From positions 36,627,943 to 36,691,942 of the forward strand of contig NC_083571.1 of assembly GCF_027579695.1 (NCBI RefSeq): a DNA stretch of 64,000 nucleotides, written 5' to 3'. Shown here in pieces: positions 43,106 to 55,210 of the stretch. This DNA is from Neoarius graeffei. Lineage: Eukaryota; Chordata; Actinopteri; Siluriformes; Ariidae. Position 1 is the first letter of the stretch. Every line of letters starts with the position of its first letter. The translations under genes and the position numbers were made by a program. The notes beneath the pieces were generated by a model. It was not told the origin of the DNA and ran no database searches. It saw nothing but the letters and a program-made list of their open reading frames with translations.

Positions 43106-43354
43106 ATCACACTCAAACAGATGGCCTGGTCAAATGGTTTAACCAAACTCTTAAAAATTGATTCGTAAATTTGTCAATGAAAACACATAATTGGGATAAA
43201 TGCCTTGAGCCCCTGTTATTCACAGTTCCAGAGGTTCTGCAAGGAACTCCACAGGGTTCTCTGCATTTTAATTATTAAACACTTGCAGCATTTTGGGAAG
43301 AGGGTAAATAGAGCTTTTTTCACCTTTGCTGAGAGAGTGGGAGGTTTTGACAGT

Positions 43355-44935
43355 CTCCGCCTACCAATCATTTACACATCACCACTGAAAAGTCTCTGTG
43401 GATATGAATGTGAAGTTTGTACTTTTACAGACTGCTGAATTCTGCAATCTCTGTGGTGCCTCTCTGGTCTGTTTGATAGGAAACTGAAATTAGACTGACA
43501 ATATTGAGATGGGGATCAGCACCATGGACAGCACCTATTTCTTATTCTAATCTGAACACTGGCACTCATGAGCTTTATTACATTTATTACATTTATTAAC
43601 CCAACAACATGGTGAGCCTCATCATTTATGTCCTTGGGCTGACGTCTTTTGCAGTATTATTCTAATGTTGAAAATCATTATATATTAAACATGATTCCTG
43701 ACTGTCACATTTCTCACAACAACTGAAGCTATGATTTCTCTTGGGCTGAAGATGGACAGGATTCCAAGCAAGTTTTCAGACATCAGAAGTGGACATTGAT
43801 GCTAGGTGTATAATTGCTTTAAAATCCAACAGCATATAACTCCAGTGTTGCAAATGAGTGCATCAGTAAAATTTCACTTGATTTGACTGTCTCTTTTTAC
43901 ATCTTTATTACTTTCTGTGCAATCAGAGGAAATGTAATGGACCTCATTTTCTAACCACCATACACCATGTGAAATCACCTCCTGAAAATGGGAATAGCAC
44001 AGACTTTGTTTCTATTGTAAACTTTTCCTTAATTCAGCCATTCTGCAATGGCCTGACCCCTGACCCCTGATCCTAGAACAGAATGGAACAATGGACCGGT
44101 GCATTGTGGTGCTGAGGAACTTGCAGAAGTCCTGGGTTCTTGCAGAAGATGTGACCAAAGCACAGACTTCAATGTGGCAAAATTTCTAAGCCTTGCAATA
44201 CTAATACATTTACTCAATCTACAAACTCAATGTTTTATGATTTTGGATTTGCCTGCTGTCTTTGTTGTGGATGTTTTGACACTTGACCCAAATATTTCCT
44301 TCTGAACTGTAGATCAATTGTGCAGTTCAATGCATTATTTTTGTGCAATTGCAGAATGGGAATCATTATTTTCATAATTTATTATTTGCTTTCTTTTGGT
44401 ACTAACACTCACATGGTGAAGAGCTGCACTCTGTGGATGATGTCATGTCAGATATCACACTACTAAACTCAGATAATTGTATATTATACTCCTTTGAAGT
44501 CTTTTTGTTTAACTTATCAATAAGTTCTTCTGTTTTTTCTGCTGGCCATGACAACTTAAGCCCCAAAATCTGAAACAGGAAGTGATGACAAAAACCAGAT
44601 GAACCACTCAGATAACCAGCGTGCAGCTCTGAGCACAGAGAGCTTCGACAGTTCAGTCAAAGCCCCAGAATCCACCGTTTTTAAAAGGATCAGTTATCAG
44701 TTCTTATCAGTTCTCTGGAGTGGATCTGAGTTCTACACTTGTGTTCACACTTCACCAGTCAGACTGAACTCTCACACAAATGAGCCATGGCCTGAAAAAC
44801 ACACCAAGTCTGAAAGCAACCTCACCTTCTTCCTGTTTTTGTGTTTTGCCTGTTTTTTCTATGTAACATCTAAATGTGATTCTCTGCACTTTTATGATCT
44901 TGCATTCATGATTTCATTCTTACAAAACTGAATGA
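43355..44935 (+). pseudogene. Ig constant-like receptor relic, copy 2
   Basis: Matches 28985-30590 over its whole length. The best preserved stretch is 44599-44931: ISYQFLSVLWSG, EFYTCVHTSP (here with the Tyr before Cys kept, unlike copy 1), then the hydrophobic FFLFLCFACFFYV. Other parts have stops. Identity is uncertain, as for copy 1. Confidence 0.35.
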
Positions 44936-44943
44936 CAGGCAGG

Positions 44944-44991
<48 letters not shown>

Positions 44992-45303
44992 ACAGGAAGC
45001 TCAGTAAGAGTAGTTCAGGTCACTGCTGATCTCAGATCAGTTTAACATCATAGTGGTTGAATCATCAGACTCATTGAAAACAGTGTAACTGACCCTGAAT
45101 TAGATAATCACACACACCCACACACACACTGCTGCAGAATAAAACCTAACATAAGACATGACTGTGTTTGTTTCTTTTTCAAAATTTCAAATTCCAGATT
45201 TGTCTTTAGTATTTATTATAAATGTGATCCCAAACACACACTGATTATCTACAAACAAGTGCACATTATAAAGCAATCATAAAGCAGACAAGTGAAGTAA
45301 GTC

Positions 45304-45372
<69 letters not shown>

Positions 45373-45617
45373 AGTCTGATTTGACTGCAGGTTTCTGAAG
45401 TGTGTAAAAGACTTCAGTGTGACAACAGAAATACGCCATTACACTCCTCTCACACTGATGTACCTGAGAGAGAGACAGAGAGAGAGAGATATTATACCAG
45501 CAGTTTAAAGACTAAATGAAGATGATTGTCTGTGTATAAAATACCTCAAAGTCCTTCTCAGTGAGCAGCTCTCATCTCTTTTCACAGCCTGAGGAGAAAA
45601 AAACCCCAAAACCTTAG
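44936..45617. repeat. Spacer with (TC)n and long (GT)n arrays
   Basis: (TC)n at 44949-44988 and (GT)n at about 45308-45371. The non-repeat parts match 30600-31150. No gene is seen. Confidence 0.7.
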
Positions 45618-46345
45618 GTGAGAGAGTGGGAGGTTTTGCCAGTCTCCGCCCACCAATCATTTACACATTGCCACTGAACAGTCTCTGTGGATATGAATGG
45701 GAAGTTTGTACTTTTACAGACTGCTGAACTCTGCCATCTCTGTGGTGCCTCTGTGGTCTGTTTGATAGGAAACCAAAATCAGACAGGCAGTATATTCAGA
45801 TGGGAATCAGCACCACGGACAGCGACTGTCTCTTATTCCAATCTGAACAGACACTCATGAGCTTTCTTATATTTATCATATTTATTAAAGTAAATAAATA
45901 TGATGTTTATTAACCCAACAACATAGTGAGCCTCCTCATCTACATCCTTGAGCTGATGTCTTTTGCAGTTTTATTCTAATGTTGAAAATCATTATATATT
46001 AAACATGATTCCTGACTGTCACATTTCTCACAACAACTGAAGCTATTATTTCTCTTGGGCTGAAGATGGACAGGATTCCAAACAAGATTTCAGACATCAG
46101 AAGTGGACATTGATGATAGGTGTATAATTGCTTTAAAATCCAATAGCATATAACACCAGTGCTACAAATGAGAGTATCAGTATAATTTCACTCGAATTAA
46201 CTGTGTCTCTTTTTACACCTTAATTACCTTCTGTGCAACTCAGAGAAAATATAATGGACCTCATTTTCTAACCACCATACACCATGTGAAATCGTCGCCT
46301 GAATATGGGAATAGCACAGACTTTGTTTCGATAGTAAACTTTTCA
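45618..46345 (+). pseudogene. Ig constant-like receptor relic, copy 3 (first part)
   Basis: A tandem partial copy of 43330-44050, with ELCHLCGASVVCLIGNQ and IFRW kept near 45725-45805. It ends at 46345 and joins the 3' side of receptor copy D, replacing that copy's transmembrane exon. Confidence 0.35.
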
Positions 46346-46381
46346 CACACACACACAATTTTACAAAACATCAGCAAAGAC

Positions 46382-46382
<1 letters not shown>

Positions 46383-46437
<55 letters not shown>
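46383..46437. repeat. (AAT)n microsatellite
   Basis: About 18 AAT units in the intron remnant beside the V exon of receptor copy D. Confidence 0.93.
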
Positions 46438-46440
<3 letters not shown>

Positions 46441-46988
46441 ACAATCTTACCGAGTAGAGAAAGTTGAGTGGATTTGTTTCTGTAATGATACACAGCACTG
46501 GGTATTATGACACTGACTTTGTCATTTGAAATGATTATCTCATGTAGAGCGCAGTAGTATAGGCCCAGATCTGATTCTGTGACATTCTTAATCAGGAGAC
46601 TGTGTGTGTTAGTGGAGCCGTTAAACACAGCTGAGTGACATGTAAAAGCAAAATGCAACAAATTATGAGATGACATCATGAGCGGAGGTTGATTCTGATG
46701 TGAGCAGTTTCTAAACTACACTGGATAAAATCCACTTTTCCAAACACAGTCGGAGTAGAGAGTGACGTCATCTCCTCATCTGACTCTCATCTCCACTTCT
46801 GCTCCAGAGATCCTCTTCTGACTGGAGAACACAACACCTGCAACACAACATCACACTTTACAGTACACTGAAGAGGGAGTACAAACTTCTGAACAACCTC
46901 ACAGCAAGTTTTAATTCTTTAGAAAGTGTGTAAAAGTTCAATGTGACTTACACACGAGAGTGATGAAAGCGACTCTTGATGTCTCCAT
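46441..46988 (-). pseudogene. Ig V-type receptor, copy D (two stops, no transmembrane exon)
   Basis: The signal exon (46952-46988) and V exon (46451-46837, 387 bases with intact splice sites) are present. Two stops interrupt the V frame: TGA at 46776-46778 where others have CGA, and TAG at 46716-46718 at the C-strand Trp. The transmembrane and tail exons are absent; partial Ig constant-like relic 45618-46345 lies where they should be. Confidence 0.88.
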
Positions 46989-47057
46989 CTCAGACACTGG
47001 TGCTGAGCGGCTCGTGCTGCTGAAGCTCTTTCATGCAGTTGTGTGTTCTTTAATCTG

Positions 47058-47068
47058 ATTGGTCCACA
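47058..47068 (-). promoter_or_regulatory. Degraded ERSE-II-like box, receptor copy D
   Basis: Reads ATTGGTCCACA; the last base of the CCACG half is changed, matching the pseudogene state of copy D. Confidence 0.4.
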
Positions 47069-47424
47069 TCAGTGGAACGTTTTGCTCTCGCTCTCTAACA
47101 GCTCATTGGTTGCGGTTAAACTGTGATGTTTAGACAAGCGGGAGACAAACAAACCTCACCTGCCTTTTAACACTTTTTGATTTTTTTCATCACTCTGATC
47201 TTTCTTACACCTCATTGGTCAGCAGGTCAGGTGTTTTATCTGGTGACTCTAAGTTTGAGCCAAATGAGTATATTTTGTTTGTGAGACAAAAGCAGATTGT
47301 GAAACCTGAGTGAGTATTTTAAGTGAATCGACCCAGTGGGTGTTTCAGCTGATCCAAGATTAGTGTCTCTCTTCGTAATGGCTTTGATCATGTGACTTCT
47401 ACAATGTAAAGCTGATGTTAGGTC

Positions 47425-48878
47425 CAGTGGTGGCTGGCCCATAGAGGGCACTCAGGCGCTGCCCTCCCAGATGTGGTGGGGAAAAAATATAAAATATTGT
47501 AGCAATCGTGGAAGGTGGGTGGAGCACAGAAGCATGGCAGGCCAGAACTGAGTTCTCAAACTCTTTTTATTGCTAGCTTTTCAGCTTTCAACAGTCTCCC
47601 AGCCACACACGCGTGCACACACACACTAGTGTTCTGGTTGGGGAGAGAGCTCCCTTTCTCTGCCCTCTCTCTCCTTTTAAAGGGCATGGTTACTGGGGAA
47701 GACACACAAACACAGGTTAATTCACATCAGGTGCAGTGATTCTGCCACTTACCTTCCCTGACTTTGCCCTCCATTCACAGACTGACCCTCGACCACGCCC
47801 CCGCTGCCGCAAATATATATTTTTTTTTACAAATTTTATTATCAATGTCAGTTTTACTTAATAGTGTGTGCCTACATGCAATCTGAATTATTTAAACAAC
47901 ATTTCCACCAACTCACTCTCATTCAACAGTGAATTTCCACCGACAGGCTCGTATCATTTCTCTTCTTGGGCACTCGTCAAAGTGCCCCAGAAGTGCAGTG
48001 AAATAGCCAATCATGTATGGTTGTTAGGGAAAAATAATGAATATTTGGCCAATCAGCATCGCTGAATTTAATGGTTTTGGGGTGCTGGAAATTTCGCCCT
48101 GCTACAGAAAATGTGGGAAAGTTTCGGATTGCAATGGTGATAAACTTGAGGTCTCAGGTCAGTCAGTCAGAAAGATGATGGCAATGATGACAGTTGAGGG
48201 GCAGCTTCCACCAAATTCGGTGAGATCTTTGTTGAACTACCCTTTCGCGAGCAGGACGATGGTGGAAAAAATCCGTGTTAAGGAGCTGGGACCCGACAAT
48301 AAACATCAACCAGCCAACCAAGGAGAGAGTTAAAGCCTACAACAGGACTTTTTGTAGGAGTTGGTTCCAGCGTAAGTCGTGGCTGACAGGCTGTGGAACA
48401 GCCAATGCACTTTTTTTGTTTCCCCTGCATCCTTTTCAAAAGTGACAGGTGTGATTTGACGTGGACACAGTCTGGACAAATTGACTTAAAAGCACCTCTC
48501 TGAATGCATCAAGAAACATGAAAGATCAAGAGTTCACATGGAAACCTGCGTAAAGCTAGCTGTGCTCGGAAGGATTAGCATAGCGGCGCAGCTAGACGAT
48601 GGGCAATGCATTGATGTAAGAAGGCGCAATGAAGAGGTATTTGAGTATTGTATTGTATTTGATACCATTCCTTTCCAAAGCATAAATGAAGCCTAATATA
48701 GCTCTAAATTGTTAATTTACTTTATCTGTGAAACTGCTGATTTTGAGAAGGAAATTAAATTATTATTGTGGAATTGTCATTTTCTGACTGTTCATTTGAA
48801 TGCTTATACTGGACTACACAAGGAAATCTATTGGCACACACCAGCCCCACCAAAAATTTTTTTCACCAGCTGCCACTG
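47425..48878 (+). mobile_element. Decayed hAT element with a solo LTR inside
   Basis: The left end CAGTGGTGGCTGG and right end CCAGCTGCCACTG are inverted repeats. The flanks GTTAGGTC (47417-47424) and GATAGATC (48879-48886) are a slightly mutated 8-bp duplication. Near 48200-48400 a plus-strand stretch (LLNYPFASRTMVEKIRVKELG) resembles the N-terminus of a hAT transposase with a TTF-type zinc finger, then breaks. Without the solo LTR it is about 1.1 kb, so it is an internally deleted copy. Confidence 0.72.
47498..47811 (-). mobile_element. Solo LTR (314 bp) of a Gmr1-like element
   Basis: The plus strand reads TGTAGCAATCG to GCTGCCGCA, flanked by AATAT (47493-47497 and 47812-47816). Same subfamily, orientation and exact length as the solo LTR at 6650-6963. 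Confidence 0.85.
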
Positions 48879-48886
48879 GATAGATC

Positions 48887-48970
48887 AGTAAATAAAGTTG
48901 CACAGGAAGTGGCTTTAGCTGCCAGGGCCTGAGAAAACGTACCTTTGGTTTCCTGTGTACATGTATAGAG

Positions 48971-49044
<74 letters not shown>

Positions 49045-49811
49045 ACTTGTGTTTTTCTCAGAAACTGAAAGGTGTTGTGGTTCTTTGTATTGATGAAGTG
49101 ACCGTCTCTAACCACAAAAACTTTCCATTTTGTGTGTGTGAGTGTGAGATTGCATGTGTTCCTACGTGCCTTGTAAGCTCCACCAGCTACCATCACCCCG
49201 AAAGAGATGGAAGTCAGTGAAAGCACAAAGAGGCAAATGGTCGACAAGCGGAAATAAGACACAGGTGAGAATCATCAGGCCTTACCTGCTGGTTCGATGT
49301 GGATGAGCTGAAGCAGCTTAAAGCAGATATGCAGAACCTTTATTTTTAAATACATTTCTGAGTGGATAGTATCTCCACTCTTGACTCTTGTATGCTGCAT
49401 AAATGGGAATAAAAGTTTATATTTCTGAGACTTAAACTCAACCGCAAAGTTGCCATTCGAGCTGCCCCGCTGAGCCAGCCAGCCCTGAATGCGTGACATC
49501 ACAGCAGTAACCGGTTTTAAGGCCGAGGCCATTTACAGCTATAGACCAAAGTCATATCAATAAAAATTTATGGTGAAAGTAAGAAATCCCATTACTGATT
49601 TGCTCAACTAAGACTGATTTGACTTCACTGATTGTGGGTTGACTCTCATTAAAACAGGATAGGCATTATAACTTATGCAACATACATGTACATGCATGCA
49701 TTTTCACTGATAAAATGTAAAAGGCTAATTAAATAATCAGATGAACTGAGACAGTCACATTCTGAAGCAAATTAAATAATCTTATACCGGCAACTTAAAC
49801 ACACAATACAC
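48887..49811. other. Duplicated receptor flank with a GT array
   Basis: Matches 32640-33490, with a long (GT)n at 48974-49041 and one module copy. No gene is seen. Confidence 0.6.
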
Positions 49812-50407
49812 CACGGGCGATTGCTCTAAGACAACGAGGGAGGCTCAGCCTCCTCTAAAAATGACAAACATCGTGTAGGATGAATTGCGCTAGGTTTATG
49901 TTATAGCCGACCTTATAACATCGCTATTTCAGATCCAGAATCATAGAAATATATGTGCTCAACCCAACTACAGTGCGAAATCATTCCGTTATAACTTTCT
50001 CCAGTTCGCCTAATGTGTGCGTGAGTTTTTCCCCCTCGTGACAGCGCGATGCAGCCCACCCTCAGTGGACTTCAATGGCATTCGGGAGCTCTGCGCTTGT
50101 CAATCTCAAAATGCAAGACGGTTATTGGACAAATACTGCGAAAACGCCCGCCCCACGGACTCCAAGCCTCACAGTGGGAGGGACATGGCAGTTTCCGCGA
50201 GGAGACTGGTGACTGGTGAAAGCGACCGGATATTTTCTTTGATTGACAGCTCGTTTCAAATATAGACAGGCAGCGGTGAATTTCAGTTCAGTCCCATGCG
50301 GATTCGCAAGTGCTGTGGTGTATTGTAAGAGATCAGCTTACATTTCGATTTCATTCATTACATACGGTTTCTACCAGCTTTTTTAGTTTGTATATATTTT
50401 CATTGTA

Positions 50408-50441
<34 letters not shown>

Positions 50442-50442
<1 letters not shown>

Positions 50443-51009
50443 ATTCGTTTTATATAGCGCTTTTCTAGACACTCAAAGATGCTTTACAACAATTATAGAA
50501 AAAGAAAAAATAAAGAAAATAAAAATAATAATTGAATAAAATAAAAATAAAAAGTCCACCAAGTAGGGGTCAGGATGTAATTCCCGAGGTGTAGCAGCCA
50601 CAGTCCCACCAAAAGGCGCATGAAAACAAGTCCCACATCTCCAGCACCGCCACCACGACGCCGTCAGCCACATCGCTCGAACACCACACCGTGGATCCAC
50701 AAAGCAAGCAGAGAAGCTCCGCCATGCAGAGCGCTGGTGTGTCCCAAACCGCCTGCACATCCGCCGCGACGCCACCGAGCAACACCGCCCGGAACATCAC
50801 GCCAAGCGTCAAAGCGCAGAGCGCTGGACAACCACGATGCCAAACGAGCAATAAGCTCACTGCAGTCCAACAGCCGGGAGTGCAGGCATCACCCACGGCG
50901 AACCAAGGCCTGGAGGGAAACCAACGCCCAAAACTGGGTCCGGAGCCACACCACAACCAGCGGACAAAACACTCAAACAAACATCAAACGACACAAATAC
51001 GCACAAAAA

Positions 51010-51040
<31 letters not shown>

Positions 51041-51043
51041 ATG
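50442..51043. repeat. GC-rich dispersed repeat with (AAAT)n tail
   Basis: It starts TTTTATATAGCGCTTTTCTAG, has a GC-rich body and ends in (AAAT)n. Overlapping open frames on both strands reflect base composition; none has a recognisable domain. The simple tail suggests a retroposed element. Confidence 0.5.
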
Positions 51044-51196
51044 AAATGAAAATAGAAAGAAAGAAAATGAAATAAAAAATAAAGTGTAAATATAGTGTTG
51101 TCAAGTTTGCTATCTTAGTTCCAGAAATTTCATTTATTTGAGTGACTGAACTTGAACTTGAGGGGGCTAGTCAGCTAGCAAGAAAGCTGTGCACGG

Positions 51197-51400
51197 ATGC
51201 CAAGCATTGCTGATTTAATTTTGGTGAAGCCATTTGCCAGTCTTCCTTTCGAGGAAAAAATTAAAATTAAAGAGCAGGGTAGACCAACGCCTCAAAATGA
51301 CTTGGTGAAAAAGGTAGGGAATAATACTCGTTCCTTTCAGCTCTCCTGGTACGAGAAAGTGAATTGGCTAACAGCAAGTGACCCACATCAACAACAGTAA
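51197..51400 (+). pseudogene. hAT transposase N-terminal fragment
   Basis: MPSIADLILVKPFASLPFEE, IKEQGRPTPQN and FQLSWYEKVNWLTA align with the start of the transposase at 21997 (VLLAKPFHGLSYSEK, GRPTPK, WFARYTWLTG). It stops at 51400 before the zinc-binding residues. A dead remnant of the same hAT family. Confidence 0.75.
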
Positions 51401-52055
51401 ATAGGCTACTTTAGTAATATGTCATGGATGGACCAAAAATATAGAATCTATTTAAAATGTTTATGCTGAGTATATTATATTGGAATATATATTTTCTGGA
51501 TATGAATTAAACACAGCTACAATTTGGAAAACATTTTTAAACAAAAACACAGCCGAGAACATTTCACACTACAGACCTGGATTAAAAGTGAAGGGTTATC
51601 AAAATTGTCAATAAAACATTTTTCAGTCAAAATAAGTAAAATATAGGGAAAGTTTCATTGAATGAAATGTGTGGCACCCAGCTCTATGTTTGGCTCCCCA
51701 AGGTCAGTGCTTGTGCCTATTCCAGAACACTCTGCTGTTACTGCTGAGGTTCCTGACAAAGAGCTGCTTTCAATAATGATCATTTTTTAAACAACATGCC
51801 ACATGCCACAATTTTAAAATATAATATGTTAAAATATACCCCCCAACACCACCATCATGTATATTGGACAGTAGGCTAATGGGCCAAAAGAACCTGTTAT
51901 TTCACAGTTTGTGACCCTGCCAACAATCAGCCAGATCAGAGGCAAGAGTATGGGCAAAATTGATGTGTTTTTTCTTTTTTCTTTTAAAATCTGGAAATAT
52001 CGTAACCGACCAGCCTCCCCTGTGTGAAAGACTACCAGCCGCCACTGCAATACAC

Positions 52056-53275
52056 GTTACATGTATTAATCTAAATGCAGGTAAACAACATGTTGTTTTT
52101 GTTGTTTTTTATCCAAATGAGAGTTGCAGCTTACCCGTCTGTGTTCTCACTTCTTGAAGGCCGATCTTCTGGCCGATTGTTTTGAACCAATCTGACTTTC
52201 AATTGTTCGTTCAGTTCTCTGTTCATTCACGTCTTCCACGTACTGTAAGGGTGAGATGGCAGCAATACCCAGTTTAGAAATAAGACGGCTGCTACACTCA
52301 TTCTCTCCATATTGTGTGCGCCGCCATTACTGCTCGGCTCAGGCAATTACTGATACCCAGGATGGAACGGGATGAAATCCAATTTCTGTCGTGTTGCTGC
52401 ACCGGCAAAAACCACATCTACGTGGCATGGTAATAAATTAGCTCAAAATGGAGGATCGGAGTGACAGTCAGCTCTGTGTGTTAGTATAGCGGAAATGGCG
52501 ATGAGATCGATAGACTTGCTGTTGTGATGTTACGGACGTCAATGTCATTCACTCAGACCGCTGCCTATATGAATCACTTAAATCATAAAAATTACTTTAT
52601 TAGATCTATTGTTAATGCTTAAAACTATTCCTGTGCCATTCTTGAGGTCTCAAGGCATTTATAAACTAAAAATGAGGCCATGGCTCTGCACATACACTTT
52701 AAGAAGTTTGCATATATCGTAATGCTGGAACCAAATACAGACTACTGGTTGGTTTACATGCCCTGTGAACACCACACAAAAACAGCCTTTTTGTACAACA
52801 AGATGATTCTGTCTGTCTTATACCCTGTATAAGGGCTATCACTGAGAACCTGCAACCTTCCAGTGTCTCAATAGTCCTGATACCTGCCCAGCTCTCCTGC
52901 TACTTTGCAGCACATAGCTGGAGGATGGAGACGCTTCACACTTATCTAGATCATGACATTATACTGTCCTTCATTGAATGGAATCAGGAGTTCTTGGCCA
53001 GGTCCTTGGTCAACACCTTGAGTAACAGAATATGACACAAGCAGAAAAAATTCTTCCTCGTTTGAACACATCTATTTTATATTCCCAGACAGACTTCATC
53101 CCAAACCCACTTGCTCCACTAAACCACTCACTCTCCTTCCTCTTCCTCCCTCCCACACAGTTAAATTCCTCAAACACCTCACTTGGTTGGGTGGTTAGTG
53201 TTCATGTCCCGCCCTTAAAAACTTGTCCTTTTATATTTCACAATAAGTACCACAATTCATCTTCACCAGAGAATT
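52056..53275. other. Intergenic block, duplicate of 33885-35085
   Basis: No gene is supported. It corresponds to the blocks before copies C and G. Confidence 0.55.
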
Positions 53276-53650
53276 ACATCCATCATCCATCCATTATCCA
53301 TAACTGCTTATCCTGTGCAGGGTCACAGGCAAGCTGAAGCCTATCCCAGCTGTCTATGGACGAGAGGTGGGGTACACCCTGGACAAGTCACCAGATCATC
53401 GCAGGGCTGATACACAGAGATAAACAACCATTCACATTCACACCCATGGTCAATGTCATGCCACCAATTAGCCTAAACTGCATGCATTTGGACTGTGGGG
53501 GAAACCAGAGCACCTGAAGGAAACCCACACAGACACAGGGAGAACATGCAAACTCCACAGAGAAAGGCACCCATCGGCCACTTGGCTTGAACCCAGAACC
53601 CTCTTGCTTTGAGGCATCAGTGCTAACAACTACACCACCATGCCGCCACT
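53276..53650. repeat. ~375-bp dispersed fish repeat
   Basis: Flanked by AGAGAATT as at 35078 and 60135; the insertion predates duplication of the C, E and G units. Confidence 0.78.
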
Positions 53651-53908
53651 AGAGAATTCCACAAATCTGAAAAAAAGCTGTAAATGAGCAGTGAATATAA
53701 TGTATTTGGGTTTTTTTTACACATGAGTAAGAATATAACAACAAGGTATTTTAATGCAAATGTATTTTTAACAATGCAAACAATTTCACTCTTACAATTA
53801 ATCTAAAAATAATGAGAAACTTCAGCAATTAAACCATGATTCACAGGCACCAAGCATTTAAAATTCATTTCACTCTCTATTATTGTCATTAAGATGTAAA
53901 AAAAAGAG

Positions 53909-53914
53909 TTTATT
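53909..53914 (-). terminator. Polyadenylation signal of receptor copy E
   Basis: AATAAA on the minus strand about 55 bases after the stop of the tail exon. Confidence 0.6.
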
Positions 53915-53968
53915 AAAATAATACACTGTGATCTAATACAAATTTCAGAATTCATTAACGCCTCCTCC

Positions 53969-54962
53969 TCAGCATCTCTCAGTTCTCTCAGTTCTGACCT
54001 CTGAATATGTGCTAAAATCAGAGTGCTGAACTCTCTTCTTCCTCTTCATCTTCTTCTTGAGGTTCTGGATGTCCAACGAGGCGTAACAAACCTCATCGTC
54101 TCCAACCTCATCACGTCTCCGAGTCGTCCTTTTGTGACTTCCTGCCAGATCAGGTTTAAATTTTGCTGTGAATTAAATGATGTTATCTTTAATCTTAAAA
54201 GAGAGAAACCATTTGCTGAAGATTATTTAAAACTGTCTGGATGAAGCCACACCCCAAATACTTCAGACAAAATGCCTAAATGGTGATCAGAGGCGGAGTT
54301 TTCTGAATTAGCCAACAAAATGCTTGACAGGTGAGGAGATAGACCTCCTTAATGGTGACGAGAAAAGTTAACTCTGATTGTATTGAAAGGTGAAACAGTG
54401 TTAGTGCTGAGAGCGAGTGTGTGAGTACCTTTAGTGGTGTTTGTGCAGAGGCAGTACACACAGATCGAGGAGAGGAGTGAGGAGAGGAGAACACACACAG
54501 CACACACAAGTCCATCAGCTTCCAGCTAACACTCCACTCTGATACACAGGGTTCACACCCAGTTGGACAGGATTCTGCTCAGGAAAACACACACACACAC
54601 AAACTTCTGAGTCTAAAAATGTCACCAGAACATTTTTCAGTTTTATTTGGATAATCTTAAAGATGTATCAATTTTACAAAACATCAGTAAAGACAAAAAA
54701 TTTAAATAATTATTAGACAATTTTACCAAGTAGAGAGAGTCGAGTGGATCTGTTTCCGTAATGATACACATCACTCTGAACTTTGGGGCCATGTTTTAAA
54801 TCTGAAACTATTTTCTCATGTATAGCGCAGTAGTACAGGCCCAGATCTGATTCTGTGACTTTCTTAATCAGGAGATTGTGTGTGTTGGTGGAGAAGTTAA
54901 ACACAAACGAGTAATGTGGGAGAAACATCATAATTTTGAGTTGACATCATGAAACGAGATTG
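53969..54962 (-). pseudogene. Ig V-type receptor, copy E (5' end deleted)
   Basis: The tail exon (53969-54141) is intact with both ITIM-like motifs. The transmembrane exon region (54429-54606) has an altered start with a CA run, so its usual frame is not reached from the old acceptor, and the helix coding part is changed (GGAAGCTGATGGACTTG). The V exon keeps only its 3' half (54727-54962, HYSFVFN to the J-like end). It breaks off at a junction with 5'-flank sequence, so the signal exon, promoter and first half of the V domain are gone. Confidence 0.85.
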
Positions 54963-55162
54963 AGTGAGTAAATTAAGTGAATCTATCCAGTGTGTGTTTC
55001 AGCTGATCCAAGATCAGTGTCTCTGTTCTTAATAGCTTTGATCATGTGACTTCTACAATGTAAAGCTGATGTTAGATCAGTAACTAAAGATGCACAGGAA
55101 GTGGCTTTAGCTGCCAGGGCTAGAGAGAATGTAGCTTTCATTTCCTGTGTGCATGTACAGAG

Positions 55163-55210
<48 letters not shown>

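Larger units (their letters stand above)
40791..43330 (+). pseudogene. Protease and integrase relic of copy 3, with two insertions
   Basis: Protease-like VDSRCNQTSVHQSL lies near 40800; a deletion has removed about 190 bases present in copy 2. Integrase sequence includes ERIGMNLV near 41593 and is interrupted by a solo LTR (41750-42244) and again by a LINE-like insert (about 42360-43105). After that it continues with the DGLVKWFN block near 43123. The pol end is missing as in copy 2. Confidence 0.72.
49812..52047 (+). mobile_element. hAT element with truncated transposase
   Basis: Flanked by the exact 8-bp duplication CAATACAC (49804-49811 and 52048-52055); the right end CAGCCGCCACTG is the TIR type of the element at 19564-22551, and the left end is more diverged. 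The interior contains an (AAT)n run (50407-50441), an inserted ~600-bp repeat (50442-51043, ending in (AAAT)n) and a transposase start at 51197. The paralogous flanks at 33495 and 58558 show the empty site. Confidence 0.78.

Noticed and set aside
50570-51020. Overlapping open frames of up to 136 codons on both strands
   Set aside because: High GC content lowers stop frequency; no domain, no matching frame elsewhere, and the segment behaves as a dispersed repeat.
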